In this document: positions 1 through 8,347 of the stretch, piece after piece
Position numbering within the stretch: the first letter of the stretch is position 1
Layout: each line of letters begins with the position of its first letter
NCBI GenBank assembly: GCA_051888775.1
Contig: JBJFCE010000030.1
Span: 1 to 60,779 of the forward strand
DNA: 60,779 nt
Origin: JBJFCE01 sp051888775
GTDB taxonomy: Bacteria > Bacillota > Clostridia > Lachnospirales > Lachnospiraceae
Direction: 5' to 3'
The notes under the pieces: model-generated
Told to the model about the DNA's origin: nothing
Databases searched by the model: none
The model's input: only the letters and a program-made list of their open reading frames with translations
Position numbers and translations under genes: made by a program

Positions 1-68
1 ATACAAGCCAATGTAATCTGTTGCAGTATCGAGGTGAGCGCTATGTTACAAGCCCATCCGACTGCACA

Positions 69-273
69 TAGGTGATTGCGAAATTCTGCCCGTAAGGCGG
101 AACCGGTACTGATAAACCTATCGGTGACCGGCACTGTGAGTCCGTCGGTACTTAGGTGCCGTATTTTGGCACCTTATGTACCGTTACGGACGAGGTGTAG
201 CGAGAGCGTGCCGGTCACCGATAGGTTTATCAGTACCGGTTCTGCTTTACGGACAGAATTTTGCAATTACCTA
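69..273 (+). ncRNA. Long-hairpin repeat element, copy 1 of 4
   Basis: Seen directly: positions 69-134 pair with 208-273 as a 66-bp stem holding four G-U pairs (74/268, 80/262, 96/246, 99/243) and one C-A mismatch (89/253). The apical core 135-207 carries a second hairpin (TCCGT 141-145 with ACGGA 186-190, GGTAC 147-151 with GTACC 178-182, GGTGCC 155-160 with GGCACC 168-173) and a mini-hairpin GC-GAGA-GC at 200-207. The core recurs at 4.1, 30.4 and 53.1 kb. The ABC ATPase start codon lies 31 nt downstream, with its ribosome site at 290-295 outside the stem. Positions 1-68 show nothing I can name. Function is unknown; a structured 5' leader RNA or a small mobile element are the main readings. 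Confidence 0.85.
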
Positions 274-303
274 CGACGGCACACATAGAAAGGAGCCCCA
301 CTC

Positions 304-1221
304 ATGGAATCTATCATCAAGGTAACCAATCTGAAAAAATATTTCGGCGAAGTCAAAGCCGTAGACGGAATCAGCTTCTGCGTAGAAAAAGGCGAACTGT
401 TCGGCTTCTTAGGAGTCAACGGAGCCGGAAAATCCACGACGATCAACATGCTCTGCACGCTGTCACAGCAGACCGAAGGAGAAGCAGAGCTGTGCGGGCT
501 GCGGCTCGGAAAAGAGGATGAGGAGATCCGGCGGCGCATCGGTGTCGTGTACCAGAATAACTGTCTGGACGACAGACTCACCGTGAAAGAAAACCTGTTT
601 CTGCGCGGTACGCTGTATGAAAAAGACCCGCGCAGGCTGAAGGAAAAGATCAGCCGGGTCTGCGAGCTGTTTGAACTGTCGGATGTGTATGACAGGCGGT
701 TTGCCAAGCTTTCCGGCGGGCAGAAACGTCGCTGTGAGATCGCAAGGGCACTTGTACATACACCGGAAATCCTGTTTTTGGATGAACCTACGACCGGACT
801 GGACCCGGCGACCAGAAAGAATGTCTGGGCATGCCTGTCGCGTCTTCGTAAAGAAGAGTCGATGACAATTTTTCTAACGACGCACTATATGGAGGAGGCA
901 GCGAAAGCATCCCATATTGCGATCATGGATAAAGGCCATATCCTGACTTACGGAACGCCGTTTTCTCTAAAAGAGACCTATGCCAAGGACAGACTGAGAC
1001 TGATCCCGAAGCCGGAAGCGGAGAATGCACTGGCACAAAGGCTGGCGGGGAGGGGAATGACCTATAAAAAGAAGGAAGCTGCCTATATTGTGACGGTGCC
1101 GGATTCCATGGCGGCAATGCCGGTCTTAAAGGATGTAGAGGATCTGCTTTCGGGATTTGAGATGTTACAGGGAACGATGGATGATGTGTTCTTAAATGTA
1201 AAAGAGGAGGAACGGGCATGA
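304..1221 (+). CDS. ABC transporter ATP-binding protein
   Basis: A 305-aa cytoplasmic ATPase that powers the permease encoded next to it. Walker A (GVNGAGKST) lies near residue 40, the signature LSGGQ near 137, Walker B (ILFLDEP) near 160, and the switch histidine in LTTHY near 192. The last ~90 residues form the extra C-terminal domain common in DrrA/NatA-type drug or peptide exporters. AAGGAG at 290-295 supports the ATG at 304. The stop overlaps the permease start (ATGA-type), so the four genes from here to 3021 look like one operon. Substrate cannot be read from sequence; the adjoining LytTR/DUF3021 pair suggests an antimicrobial- or density-responsive exporter. Confidence 0.93.
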   Translation: MESIIKVTNLKKYFGEVKAVDGISFCVEKGELFGFLGVNGAGKSTTINMLCTLSQQTEGEAELCGLRLGKEDEEIRRRIGVVYQNNCLDDRLTVKENLFLRGTLYEKDPRRLKEKISRVCELFELSDVYDRRFAKLSGGQKRRCEIARALVHTPEILFLDEPTTGLDPATRKNVWACLSRLRKEESMTIFLTTHYMEEAAKASHIAIMDKGHILTYGTPFSLKETYAKDRLRLIPKPEAENALAQRLAGRGMTYKKKEAAYIVTVPDSMAAMPVLKDVEDLLSGFEMLQGTMDDVFLNVKEEERA

Positions 1222-2126
1222 GAGAATTGTATTATTTAACCAAACGGAATATGCTGGTATTTTTGAGGGATAGAGCGGCAGTGTTTTTTTCCGTGCTGGC
1301 AATGCTGATCGTATTGATGCTCATGGTCATATTTCTTGGGGATATGAACAGCGATAACATTGTCGGGGTACTTGCCGAGTATGGCGGTGAGCGGGACAGC
1401 GCAGCGGATCGTGAAAATGCAGAGCGCCTTGTGCAGATGTGGACGCTTGCCGGAATTCTGGTGGTCAATGCGGTAACGGTGGCTTTGACCGTGATGCAGA
1501 CCATGATTCAGGATGAGACGAAGGGCGCGCTTTCCGGATTTTATACCGCACCGGTCAGCAGAGGAAAAGTGGCACTCGGTTATATTCTGGCAGCGTTTAT
1601 CGTCGGAGTCGGGATGTGCCTTCTGACGCTTTTGTTTGGGGAAGGATATATGGTAATTTGCGGTTATCCGTTGTTGTCGCCTTCGGATTGTCTGCAATTA
1701 GTCTGGATGATCGTACTGAACGTATTTGTCTATGCATCCTTTGCCTATCTTCTGGCGCTCTTTATCCACAGTGAAAGTGCATGGGGCGGTATGCTGACTG
1801 TCATAGGCACTCTTGTCGGTTTTGTCGGGGCGGTCTATCTGCCGATGGGAATGCTTCCTGAAGGTATCTGTAAGGTGCTAAAGGTTCTGCCTGTGCTGCC
1901 CGGAGCGGCAATGATGCGTGTGGTATGTACAAAGGAAGCAATCGCGGATACCTTTGCCGGACTTCCCGATGCAGTAGCGGAAGGTTTTCGGGAACAGATG
2001 GGCATCGATATTATTGTGGGCGGTAAATGTATAAGTTTGATACAGCAGGTTCTTTTTCTGCTCACATATGCTATAATTGCAATTGTAATAGCAATTCTAA
2101 TCAGCCGGAAACGGAGAATGAGATGA
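1218..2126 (+). CDS. ABC-2 type transporter permease
   Basis: A 302-aa integral membrane protein, the channel partner of the upstream ATPase. It begins with an N-terminal membrane segment (about residues 20-42), then an extracytoplasmic stretch, then five further hydrophobic segments from about residue 75 to 295, the usual ABC-2 plan of six helices. The start overlaps the ATPase stop and the stop overlaps the LytTR start, so translation is probably coupled. The short basic tail SRKRRMR fits a cytoplasmic C-terminus. Export rather than import is inferred from the family. Confidence 0.9.
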   Translation: MRELYYLTKRNMLVFLRDRAAVFFSVLAMLIVLMLMVIFLGDMNSDNIVGVLAEYGGERDSAADRENAERLVQMWTLAGILVVNAVTVALTVMQTMIQDETKGALSGFYTAPVSRGKVALGYILAAFIVGVGMCLLTLLFGEGYMVICGYPLLSPSDCLQLVWMIVLNVFVYASFAYLLALFIHSESAWGGMLTVIGTLVGFVGAVYLPMGMLPEGICKVLKVLPVLPGAAMMRVVCTKEAIADTFAGLPDAVAEGFREQMGIDIIVGGKCISLIQQVLFLLTYAIIAIVIAILISRKRRMR

Positions 2127-2575
2127 AAATAACGATTACGGACCGTGCGGACGGAGAGGAAGATGAGATCATCATCCGATGCAGACAGGTGGATGAACAG
2201 CTCTTAAAGCTGATCTATGCCATCAAGGCGGGCAGTGAAAAGCTGACCGCGATGCATGATGCTCAGATCGTGCAGGTAGCACCGGCGGAAATCTACTATT
2301 TTGAGGCAGTGGACAACCGCGTATTTTTATATCTGGAAAAGGAAGTCTATGAAACAAAGTTCAAGCTGTATGAGCTGGAAAAACGGTTTCAGGGCACTGA
2401 TTTTCTGCGGGTGTCGAAATCGGCGATCATCAATCTGGCACAGGTCAAGAGCCTGAGTCCTGCATTTAACGGGCGATTTGAAGCGTGTATGAAAAACGGC
2501 GAAAGGATCATGATCTCCAGACAGTATGTGCCGTCATTAAAAGAAAAGCTGGGATTATCGGGAGGTGCGCAATGA
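2123..2575 (+). CDS. LytTR-domain DNA-binding regulator
   Basis: A 150-aa protein made of a ~50-residue N-terminal part and a LytTR DNA-binding domain (about residues 50-148). Typical LytTR features are visible: IYYFEAVDNRVFLYL, then FLRVSKSAIINL and a C-terminal MISRQYVPSLKEKL. There is no receiver domain, so it is not a classical response regulator. The ATG at 2123 overlaps the permease stop. It is followed by a DUF3021 membrane protein, a pairing known from stand-alone LytTR regulatory systems in which the membrane protein restrains the regulator. The likely target is this operon's own promoter, which would lie upstream of or inside the first 300 bases. Confidence 0.9.
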   Translation: MKITITDRADGEEDEIIIRCRQVDEQLLKLIYAIKAGSEKLTAMHDAQIVQVAPAEIYYFEAVDNRVFLYLEKEVYETKFKLYELEKRFQGTDFLRVSKSAIINLAQVKSLSPAFNGRFEACMKNGERIMISRQYVPSLKEKLGLSGGAQ

Positions 2576-3021
2576 TCGGAAAAATCAAAGCAGTACTTAT
2601 GACGTTTTGCTGTGTAACAACCTGTGTTGTATTTTGCACCGCTGTTTTTATTCAGACCTTTTGGGGGAAAACGCAGGTCAGTTCCGATCGGCTGTGGCAG
2701 ATTTTTATCGTATCCTTTCTGTGCAGTCTGGGAAGCGGCATTTATCCGGAGAAAAAGATCAGCAGAGGGAAGAGCTTTTTATTGATTGCGTTTCATTATC
2801 TGCTCGTCAATGGGATCGTGCTTGGCTGCGGCATTTGGTTTGAGTGGTTTTATGCGGATAATCTTGCCATGGTACTTTGCATGCTGCTACTGATTTTTGC
2901 TGTATTTGCTATCGTCTCTTCTGTAATGTGGTATCATGGAAAACAGACAGCGAAACAGTTGAATGAGAAGTTACGGGAATATCAAAGTGCACAGGCTTAT
3001 CGAAATGCAGATAAAGAGTAA
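2572..3021 (+). CDS. DUF3021 family membrane protein
   Basis: A 149-aa protein with four predicted membrane helices (about residues 8-28, 42-60, 70-92, 98-120) and a charged cytoplasmic tail. The helix arrangement and the position directly after a LytTR gene match DUF3021. In comparable LytTR systems the membrane partner inhibits the regulator until a signal arrives; that role is inferred here. The ATG at 2572 overlaps the preceding stop region and follows GGAGGT, so translation is coupled. Confidence 0.82.
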   Translation: MIGKIKAVLMTFCCVTTCVVFCTAVFIQTFWGKTQVSSDRLWQIFIVSFLCSLGSGIYPEKKISRGKSFLLIAFHYLLVNGIVLGCGIWFEWFYADNLAMVLCMLLLIFAVFAIVSSVMWYHGKQTAKQLNEKLREYQSAQAYRNADKE

Positions 3022-3043
3022 CTGAAAATAAGGGGGCATTATC

Positions 3044-3910
3044 ATGTGGCTGATGATGGCAGTGTTATCGGCATGCTTTGCGGGACTGACATCCATTCTT
3101 GCAAAGTGCGGGATCCGGAAGACGGATTCCGATGTGGCAACAGCGATCCGGACTGTGGTCGTGCTGCTTTTTTCGTGGTGTATGGTGCTGATTGTGGGTT
3201 CCTTTCCTTCGATTGAAACGATCAGCGGAAAGTCCTTTCTGTTCCTGATACTGTCGGGACTTGCAACGGGAGCTTCATGGATCTGCTATTTTAAGGCGCT
3301 ATCCATGGGAGATGTCAATAAGGTCGTACCGATCGATAAATCCAGTACTGTGCTTTCTGTCCTGCTTGCCATTTTGTTATTTGGCGAGACCAATCATCTG
3401 GCGGTGCGCCTCATCGGGACGGCGCTGCTTGGTGTCGGTATTCTGCTCATGGTAGAGAAAAAGCAGACGCAGGGAGAGCCGGAAAAACGTCAGTGGATCG
3501 TGTATGCTGTTTTATCCGCAGTATTTGCGGCATTGACCTCCATTCTTGCCAAGATCGGCATTGACGGTGTGGAGTCCAATCTCGGCACGGCGATCCGGAC
3601 CTGCGTGGTACTGATCATGGCATGGGCGATCGTATTCCTCAAAGGAAAACAGGGACAGGTCAAAAGCATCGATAAAAAAGAGCTACTGTTTATTTCTATG
3701 TCGGGAGTGGCAACCGGAGCTTCCTGGCTGTGTTATTACTATGCGATCCAGAACGGTATCGTCAGTGTTGTCGTACCGATCGATAAGCTGAGTATCCTGA
3801 TATCGGTTGCTTTTTCTTACATTTTTCTGAAAGAAAAAATTTCCGCAAAAGCTTTATTCGGTCTGGCGCTGATGGTCGTCGGAACATTACTGATGGCGAT
3901 TTTTGCTTAA
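3044..3910 (+). CDS. EamA/DMT family transporter
   Basis: A 288-aa membrane protein with two EamA halves of about 140 residues each. The internal duplication is plain: FAGLTSILAKCGI near residue 12 is matched by FAALTSILAKIGI near 158, SGLATGASWICY near 70 by SGVATGASWLCY near 225, and VVPIDK occurs in both halves. About ten helices are expected. The family moves amino acids, nucleotides or other metabolites; the substrate is not predictable. AGGGGG lies just upstream of the ATG. The gap of 22 nt after the DUF3021 gene suggests it may be co-transcribed, with the strong hairpin at 3918-3958 as the operon end. Confidence 0.93.
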   Translation: MWLMMAVLSACFAGLTSILAKCGIRKTDSDVATAIRTVVVLLFSWCMVLIVGSFPSIETISGKSFLFLILSGLATGASWICYFKALSMGDVNKVVPIDKSSTVLSVLLAILLFGETNHLAVRLIGTALLGVGILLMVEKKQTQGEPEKRQWIVYAVLSAVFAALTSILAKIGIDGVESNLGTAIRTCVVLIMAWAIVFLKGKQGQVKSIDKKELLFISMSGVATGASWLCYYYAIQNGIVSVVVPIDKLSILISVAFSYIFLKEKISAKALFGLALMVVGTLLMAIFA

Positions 3911-3917
3911 TTTATGA

Positions 3918-3958
3918 TAGGTGTACTTTTTTGTAAAGATACAAATAAAGTGCACCTA
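3918..3958 (+). terminator. Rho-independent terminator
   Basis: TAGGTGTAC at 3918-3926 pairs with GTGCACCTA at 3950-3958 (one G-U), with further A/T pairing inside, and is followed by TTTTATATT. It closes the operon starting at 304. Confidence 0.85.
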
Positions 3959-3965
3959 TTTTATA

Positions 3966-3994
3966 TTGTTCTTGCCACAAACATCCGATATAAT
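3966..3994 (+). promoter_or_regulatory. Sigma-A type promoter for the HD-GYP gene
   Basis: TTGTTC at 3966-3971, a 17-nt spacer, and a consensus TATAAT at 3989-3994. Transcription would start near 4001, so hairpin element copy 2 (4036-4236) lies wholly inside the 5' leader of the gene at 4268. Confidence 0.7.
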
Positions 3995-4035
3995 AAAAGT
4001 AAAATAAATAACCAATGATAATTTATAAATATACA

Positions 4036-4236
4036 GATGATTGCAAAGCTTTATCGGCAGGACGAAACGGATACCCACAGCTCTGTCAGCGGCGGGTACT
4101 GGGAGTCCGTCGGTACTTAGGTGCCGTGTTTTGGCACCTTATGTACCGCTACGGACGAGGTGTAGCGAAAGCGTGCCCGCCACTGACAGGACTGTGGGTA
4201 TCCGTTTCGTCCTACCGACAAAGTTTCGCGATTATC
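4036..4236 (+). ncRNA. Long-hairpin repeat element, copy 2 of 4
   Basis: Positions 4036-4099 pair with 4173-4236 as a 64-bp stem with five G-U pairs and five A-C mismatches. The core contains TCCGT 4106-4110/ACGGA 4151-4155, GGTAC 4112-4116/GTACC 4143-4147, GGTGCC 4120-4125/GGCACC 4133-4138, and the mini-hairpin GC-GAAA-GC at 4165-4172. Stem sequence is very different from copy 1 yet fully paired. It sits between a promoter (3966-3994) and a start codon at 4268, 31 nt beyond the stem, so it should be transcribed as a leader. It is the most diverged stem internally of the four. Confidence 0.85.
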
Positions 4237-4267
4237 GGGCATAAATATGCAATAAAGAGGAATGAGA

Positions 4268-7207
4268 ATGAAGCAGAAAAAATACGGAAGAGTAATTTTG
4301 CAGAGCATGGTGATGTTTTTTATGTCGTTTCTGCTCTGTGCGGTATCTGCACAAGCAGCGGGAAATGACGATGGAGACGAGGCCGGAACGGCAGTAGCTC
4401 TTTATAATAACAGAAACGGGCTGCCGACATCGGAAGCAAATGCGGTTGTGCAGTCGGGAGACGGATTCATCTGGATTGGCGGTTACAGCGGTCTGATTCG
4501 TTACGACGGAAACGAATTTTACCGGTTTGATGCAACGACCGGGATCACAAGTGTTGTGAGTTTGTATGTCGATTCCAAAGACCGTTTGTGGATCGGAACC
4601 AATGATCGCGGGATTGTATTATATGAGCACGGGGAGTTTACATTTTTTGGAAAAGAACAGGGACTCCAGTCGGCATCCGTAAGATCCATTACAGAAGATC
4701 AGGCAGGTAATATCGTATTTGCGACAACGGAAGGCGTTTCTTATATTGATACGCAGAATGAGCTGCATACTTTGGAGGATGCGCGCCTGTTGGGAAATTA
4801 TACCTGTGAATTAAGGCAGGATGCACAGGGCAGAATCTACGGTGAAACGTTAAGCGGAGATGCCTTTATCATAGAAAATCTTGAAGTTAAGGTTTTTTGT
4901 GAGGGAGAGGATATGGATTTTGGCGTAGTGGCCTGTATCTGCCCCGACCCGAACAGAGAGGGATGGGCTTATCTCGGAACGGAAAGTTCATGGGTTATCG
5001 CAGGTGATCTGTCTGATGAAATGCATTCCTATGAGAAGATCAATGTTGCACCTCTGGCAAATGTCAATATGATTTATTCGGTAAATGAGGATGAACTTTG
5101 GGTTTGCGCAGATAACGGGGTCGGCTATATTGACAGAAACGGACGTTTCCATGAGCAGAGCGGTCTGCCGATGAATAATTCTGTGGATGAGATGATCGTG
5201 GATTATGAAGGCAATCTGTGGTTTGTATCGTCCAGACAGGGTGTTATGAAAATTTCGGAGAACCGTTTCCATAATATCAGCGCCGAGGCGGGGCTTGCGG
5301 ATGCGGTTGTTAATACGACCTGTATGTTTCAGGATGCGCTTTATATCGGGACGGATACCGGTTTGTGTGTATTGGACAAGGATAAGCGGCAGGTGGAAAA
5401 TATCATGACACAGCTGCTTGCAGGGATTCGTATCCGTAGTATAAAAAAAGATTCTGAAGGGAATCTTTGGCTCTGTACTTATAGTGAAAACGGTCTGATC
5501 TGTTATGACGGAAAAGAGGGATACAGATGTTATACGGAAACGGACGGACTGAATTCCAACAGAGTGCGTACGGTGGAAGAAATGTCGGACGGAACGATTG
5601 TAGTCGCAACAAGTGGTGGTGTAAATCTTATCCGTGACGGAGAGATCGTAGCAAGTTTTAGTGAAGCTGAGGGCGTCAGAAATACGGAAACGCTCAGTGT
5701 GTGCGAGGGAGATGACGGAAGGATCTATCTTGGCAGCGACGGCGGCGGTATCTATGTGATTGACGGTGAGCAGGTTTACGGAATCGGGGAAAAAGACGGA
5801 CTGGCATCGGAGGTTATCCTGCGGATCAAGAAAGATCCGATGCGTGCAGGATACTGGATCATTACCAGCAACTCCATTGCGTATATGGAGCACGAGGAAG
5901 TACATACCATTACCAATTTTCCCTATTCCAATAATTTTGACATATTCTTTAACGAGACCGGAGAGATCTGGATCTTAAGCAGTAACGGTATCTATGTGGT
6001 AGACGGGGATGCGCTTGCGGCAAATGAAAATGATATGAGCTACAGCTTTTACAATGTGGACTCCGGACTTCCCTGCACACCGACGGCAAATGCCCGCAGC
6101 TATATTGCCGAAGACGGAACATTATATATTTCCGGTTCTTCCTGTGTGAGCAGTATTAATATCAACCGGCAGAGCGAGCATGCAGAGTCAGTAAAACTGA
6201 CGATTCCGTATATTGAAATTGATGATACCATGATGTATTTGGAAGATGGTGATTCGATTACTGTTCCGAATGATTGTAAGCGATTGACCATTTACGGCTA
6301 TGCTCTGACTTATGCACTGCGCAATCCGCATGTCAGTTATTATCTGGAAGGATTTGATGAAGAGCCGGTTCTTATTTCCAAACTGGATATGGAACCTGTC
6401 AGCTATACAAATCTGCGCGGCGGAACCTATGTATTCCACCTGTCGGTGGTCAATGAGCTGACCGGAGAGACGGAAAATGAGATCACGGTCACATTGATCA
6501 AAGAAAAAGCGATTTACGAGCGTATCTGGTTCTGGGCTGTGATCATATTGGCAATCGTGTTACTGTCTCTGGCAGTGGTTGGTTTCTATATCAGCAAAAA
6601 GACCGTGCATTTGGTGGAAAAGCAAAAGGAGCAGAAACTTTTTATCAACCAGATCATCCGCGCCTTTGCAAAAAGTATTGATATTAAAGATCATTATACG
6701 AACGGTCATTCTTTCCGTGTGGCAGATTGTGCGCGCAAGATCGCACAACGTCTCGGATATGACGATACAAAGGTGGAGAATGTCTATAATATCGCTCTGC
6801 TTCATGATATCGGAAAGATTGCAGTTCCGGATACGATCTTAAATAAACCCGGTAAGCTGACGTCGGAAGAGTATGCAATGATCAAACAACATGCGAAGTA
6901 CGGGTATGATATTTTGAAGGAAATCGAGAGCTTTCCGGAACTGGCACTGGGAGCCGGCTATCATCATGAACGGATTGACGGAGCGGGGTATCCTTTCGGA
7001 AAAAGCGGGGAAGAGATTCCGTATGTCGCACGGATCATTGCCGTGGCAGATACTTTTGATGCAATGAATTCGACCAGACCGTATCGTAAGAAGATGCCCA
7101 AGGAGGAAATCGCAGCAGAATTAAGGCGGGTGTCCGGTACGCAGCTGGAGCCGGAGATCGTTGATGTTCTATTGCAGCTGATGGATGAGAATGCATTTGA
7201 AGAGTAG
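4268..7207 (+). CDS. Beta-propeller membrane sensor with HD-GYP output domain
   Basis: A 979-aa protein. An N-terminal signal sequence (about 1-30) is followed by an extracytoplasmic propeller of repeated LWIG-type blades (IWIGGYSGLIRYDG, LWIGTNDRGIVLYEHG, LYIGTDTGLCVLD, LWLCTYSENGLICYDG, IYLGSDGGGIYVIDG), a Y_Y_Y-like module near 680-735, one membrane helix (about 752-775), and a cytoplasmic HD-GYP domain (about 800-975) with HDIGKIA and HHERIDGAGYP. HD-GYP domains usually hydrolyse cyclic-di-GMP, so the protein probably couples an outside signal to c-di-GMP levels. ATG 4268 is preferred to ATG 4262 because GAGGA at 4257-4261 is correctly spaced only for the former. The next gene follows after 15 nt. 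Confidence 0.9.
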   Translation: MKQKKYGRVILQSMVMFFMSFLLCAVSAQAAGNDDGDEAGTAVALYNNRNGLPTSEANAVVQSGDGFIWIGGYSGLIRYDGNEFYRFDATTGITSVVSLYVDSKDRLWIGTNDRGIVLYEHGEFTFFGKEQGLQSASVRSITEDQAGNIVFATTEGVSYIDTQNELHTLEDARLLGNYTCELRQDAQGRIYGETLSGDAFIIENLEVKVFCEGEDMDFGVVACICPDPNREGWAYLGTESSWVIAGDLSDEMHSYEKINVAPLANVNMIYSVNEDELWVCADNGVGYIDRNGRFHEQSGLPMNNSVDEMIVDYEGNLWFVSSRQGVMKISENRFHNISAEAGLADAVVNTTCMFQDALYIGTDTGLCVLDKDKRQVENIMTQLLAGIRIRSIKKDSEGNLWLCTYSENGLICYDGKEGYRCYTETDGLNSNRVRTVEEMSDGTIVVATSGGVNLIRDGEIVASFSEAEGVRNTETLSVCEGDDGRIYLGSDGGGIYVIDGEQVYGIGEKDGLASEVILRIKKDPMRAGYWIITSNSIAYMEHEEVHTITNFPYSNNFDIFFNETGEIWILSSNGIYVVDGDALAANENDMSYSFYNVDSGLPCTPTANARSYIAEDGTLYISGSSCVSSININRQSEHAESVKLTIPYIEIDDTMMYLEDGDSITVPNDCKRLTIYGYALTYALRNPHVSYYLEGFDEEPVLISKLDMEPVSYTNLRGGTYVFHLSVVNELTGETENEITVTLIKEKAIYERIWFWAVIILAIVLLSLAVVGFYISKKTVHLVEKQKEQKLFINQIIRAFAKSIDIKDHYTNGHSFRVADCARKIAQRLGYDDTKVENVYNIALLHDIGKIAVPDTILNKPGKLTSEEYAMIKQHAKYGYDILKEIESFPELALGAGYHHERIDGAGYPFGKSGEEIPYVARIIAVADTFDAMNSTRPYRKKMPKEEIAAELRRVSGTQLEPEIVDVLLQLMDENAFEE

Positions 7208-7222
7208 ACAGAGAGGAAAAAT

Positions 7223-8326
7223 ATGGAAAAGCAATATACGGCATACAGAGCCGTAGTATTTGATATGGACGGTGTGATCTTCGACTCGGAGCGGCTGGTC
7301 ATCGAAACATGGAAGGTCGTTGCCGATAAGTACCATATTCAGAATATAGATCAGGCGTGTCTTGCATGCACCGGGTTAAATAAGGATGCAACGGCGGTAA
7401 AGATGCGTGAGATCTACGGAGAGCAGTTTCCGTACGAGGAGTACAAAAAAGAAGCATCGGCGCTGTTTCATGAGAAATATGATGACGGCAGGCTGCCGAT
7501 GAAGCCAGGTGTGACAGAGCTGTTGACGTTTCTGAAAGAACAGGGAATCCGGATTGCGCTGGCATCCTCCACACGAAGTGAGATTGTAAAAAAGGAACTT
7601 GCGGATGCAGGCATCATCGGGTATTTTGACGAAATTGTCTGTGGGGACATGGTGGCGCGCAGCAAACCGGCACCGGATATCTTTTTAAAAGCATGTGAAT
7701 GTCTGGATGTGCAGCCTTCGGAGGCATATGGTATCGAGGATTCTTATAACGGAATCCGTTCGGCTCATACGGCGGGACTTCGTCCGATCATGGTACCCGA
7801 TCTGTGTCCGCCGACAGAGGAAATGGAGCAGCTTGCGGAAGTGATTTTACCGTCGCTGTCTGCAGTAAAAGACTATTTATCCTTTGGGGAAAAAGAAAAG
7901 GAGCTGTTTGATTCCCTCGGTGAATCCAGACAGATGGTGCTGTCCACGTCGTTAGAGGATCATGTGACTTCCAGAATGATGAGTATGATTATCCATGAGG
8001 GAGCTTTTTATTTCCAGACAGACAGAACCTTCCGGAAATATGCGCAGTTAATCGGGAATCCGCAGGTTGCGCTGTGTGCGGACAATATACAGATTGAAGG
8101 TATCTGTACCGAGATCGGGACACCTGCAGAGCATCCTGTTTTTTCAGAGCTGTACAGGAAGCATTTTGCCGGCTCTTATCGCCGTTATTCCGGCTTGGAA
8201 AATGAGCGGCTGTTTTTGGTGGAGCCGGTATATATTCAGAAATGGATTTATGAAAACAGCGAGCCGTTTGTGGAAAGCTACGATTTTAAAACCTTCCGAT
8301 ATGAAAAAGAAGCTTATGAGGTCTGA
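7223..8326 (+). CDS. HAD phosphatase fused to a pyridoxamine-phosphate-oxidase-like barrel
   Basis: A 367-aa two-domain protein. Residues 1 to about 215 are a HAD hydrolase of the phosphoglucomutase-like type: catalytic FDMDGVIFDSE near 13-23, LASSTRSEI (motif II), KPAPDIF with the motif III lysine, and GIEDSYNGIRSA (motif IV). Residues about 225-360 look like a flavin-binding split barrel of the PNPOx family (SRMMSMIIHEGAFYFQTD, IEGICTEIG, LVEPVYIQKW). I see no frameshift or stop between the halves, so the fusion appears real. GAGGAAA precedes the ATG. Substrate is unknown; it lies 15 nt after the HD-GYP gene and 21 nt before a nicotinamidase-like gene. Confidence 0.85.
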   Translation: MEKQYTAYRAVVFDMDGVIFDSERLVIETWKVVADKYHIQNIDQACLACTGLNKDATAVKMREIYGEQFPYEEYKKEASALFHEKYDDGRLPMKPGVTELLTFLKEQGIRIALASSTRSEIVKKELADAGIIGYFDEIVCGDMVARSKPAPDIFLKACECLDVQPSEAYGIEDSYNGIRSAHTAGLRPIMVPDLCPPTEEMEQLAEVILPSLSAVKDYLSFGEKEKELFDSLGESRQMVLSTSLEDHVTSRMMSMIIHEGAFYFQTDRTFRKYAQLIGNPQVALCADNIQIEGICTEIGTPAEHPVFSELYRKHFAGSYRRYSGLENERLFLVEPVYIQKWIYENSEPFVESYDFKTFRYEKEAYEV

Positions 8327-8347
8327 TGCAGACAGAAAGGAATTACC

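Noticed and set aside
69..273. Treating the long hairpins as ordinary MITEs
   Set aside because: No target-site duplication is visible around the copies, and most of the arms is variable while the middle is conserved, the reverse of a MITE. A mobile origin stays possible but unproven.
76..288. A peptide-like reading (SPSVLRCR, RTRCSESVP) repeated at all four hairpin elements
   Set aside because: It has no ribosome site, its ends run into stem sequence that changes freely, and it is explained by the conserved core. It is not a protein family.
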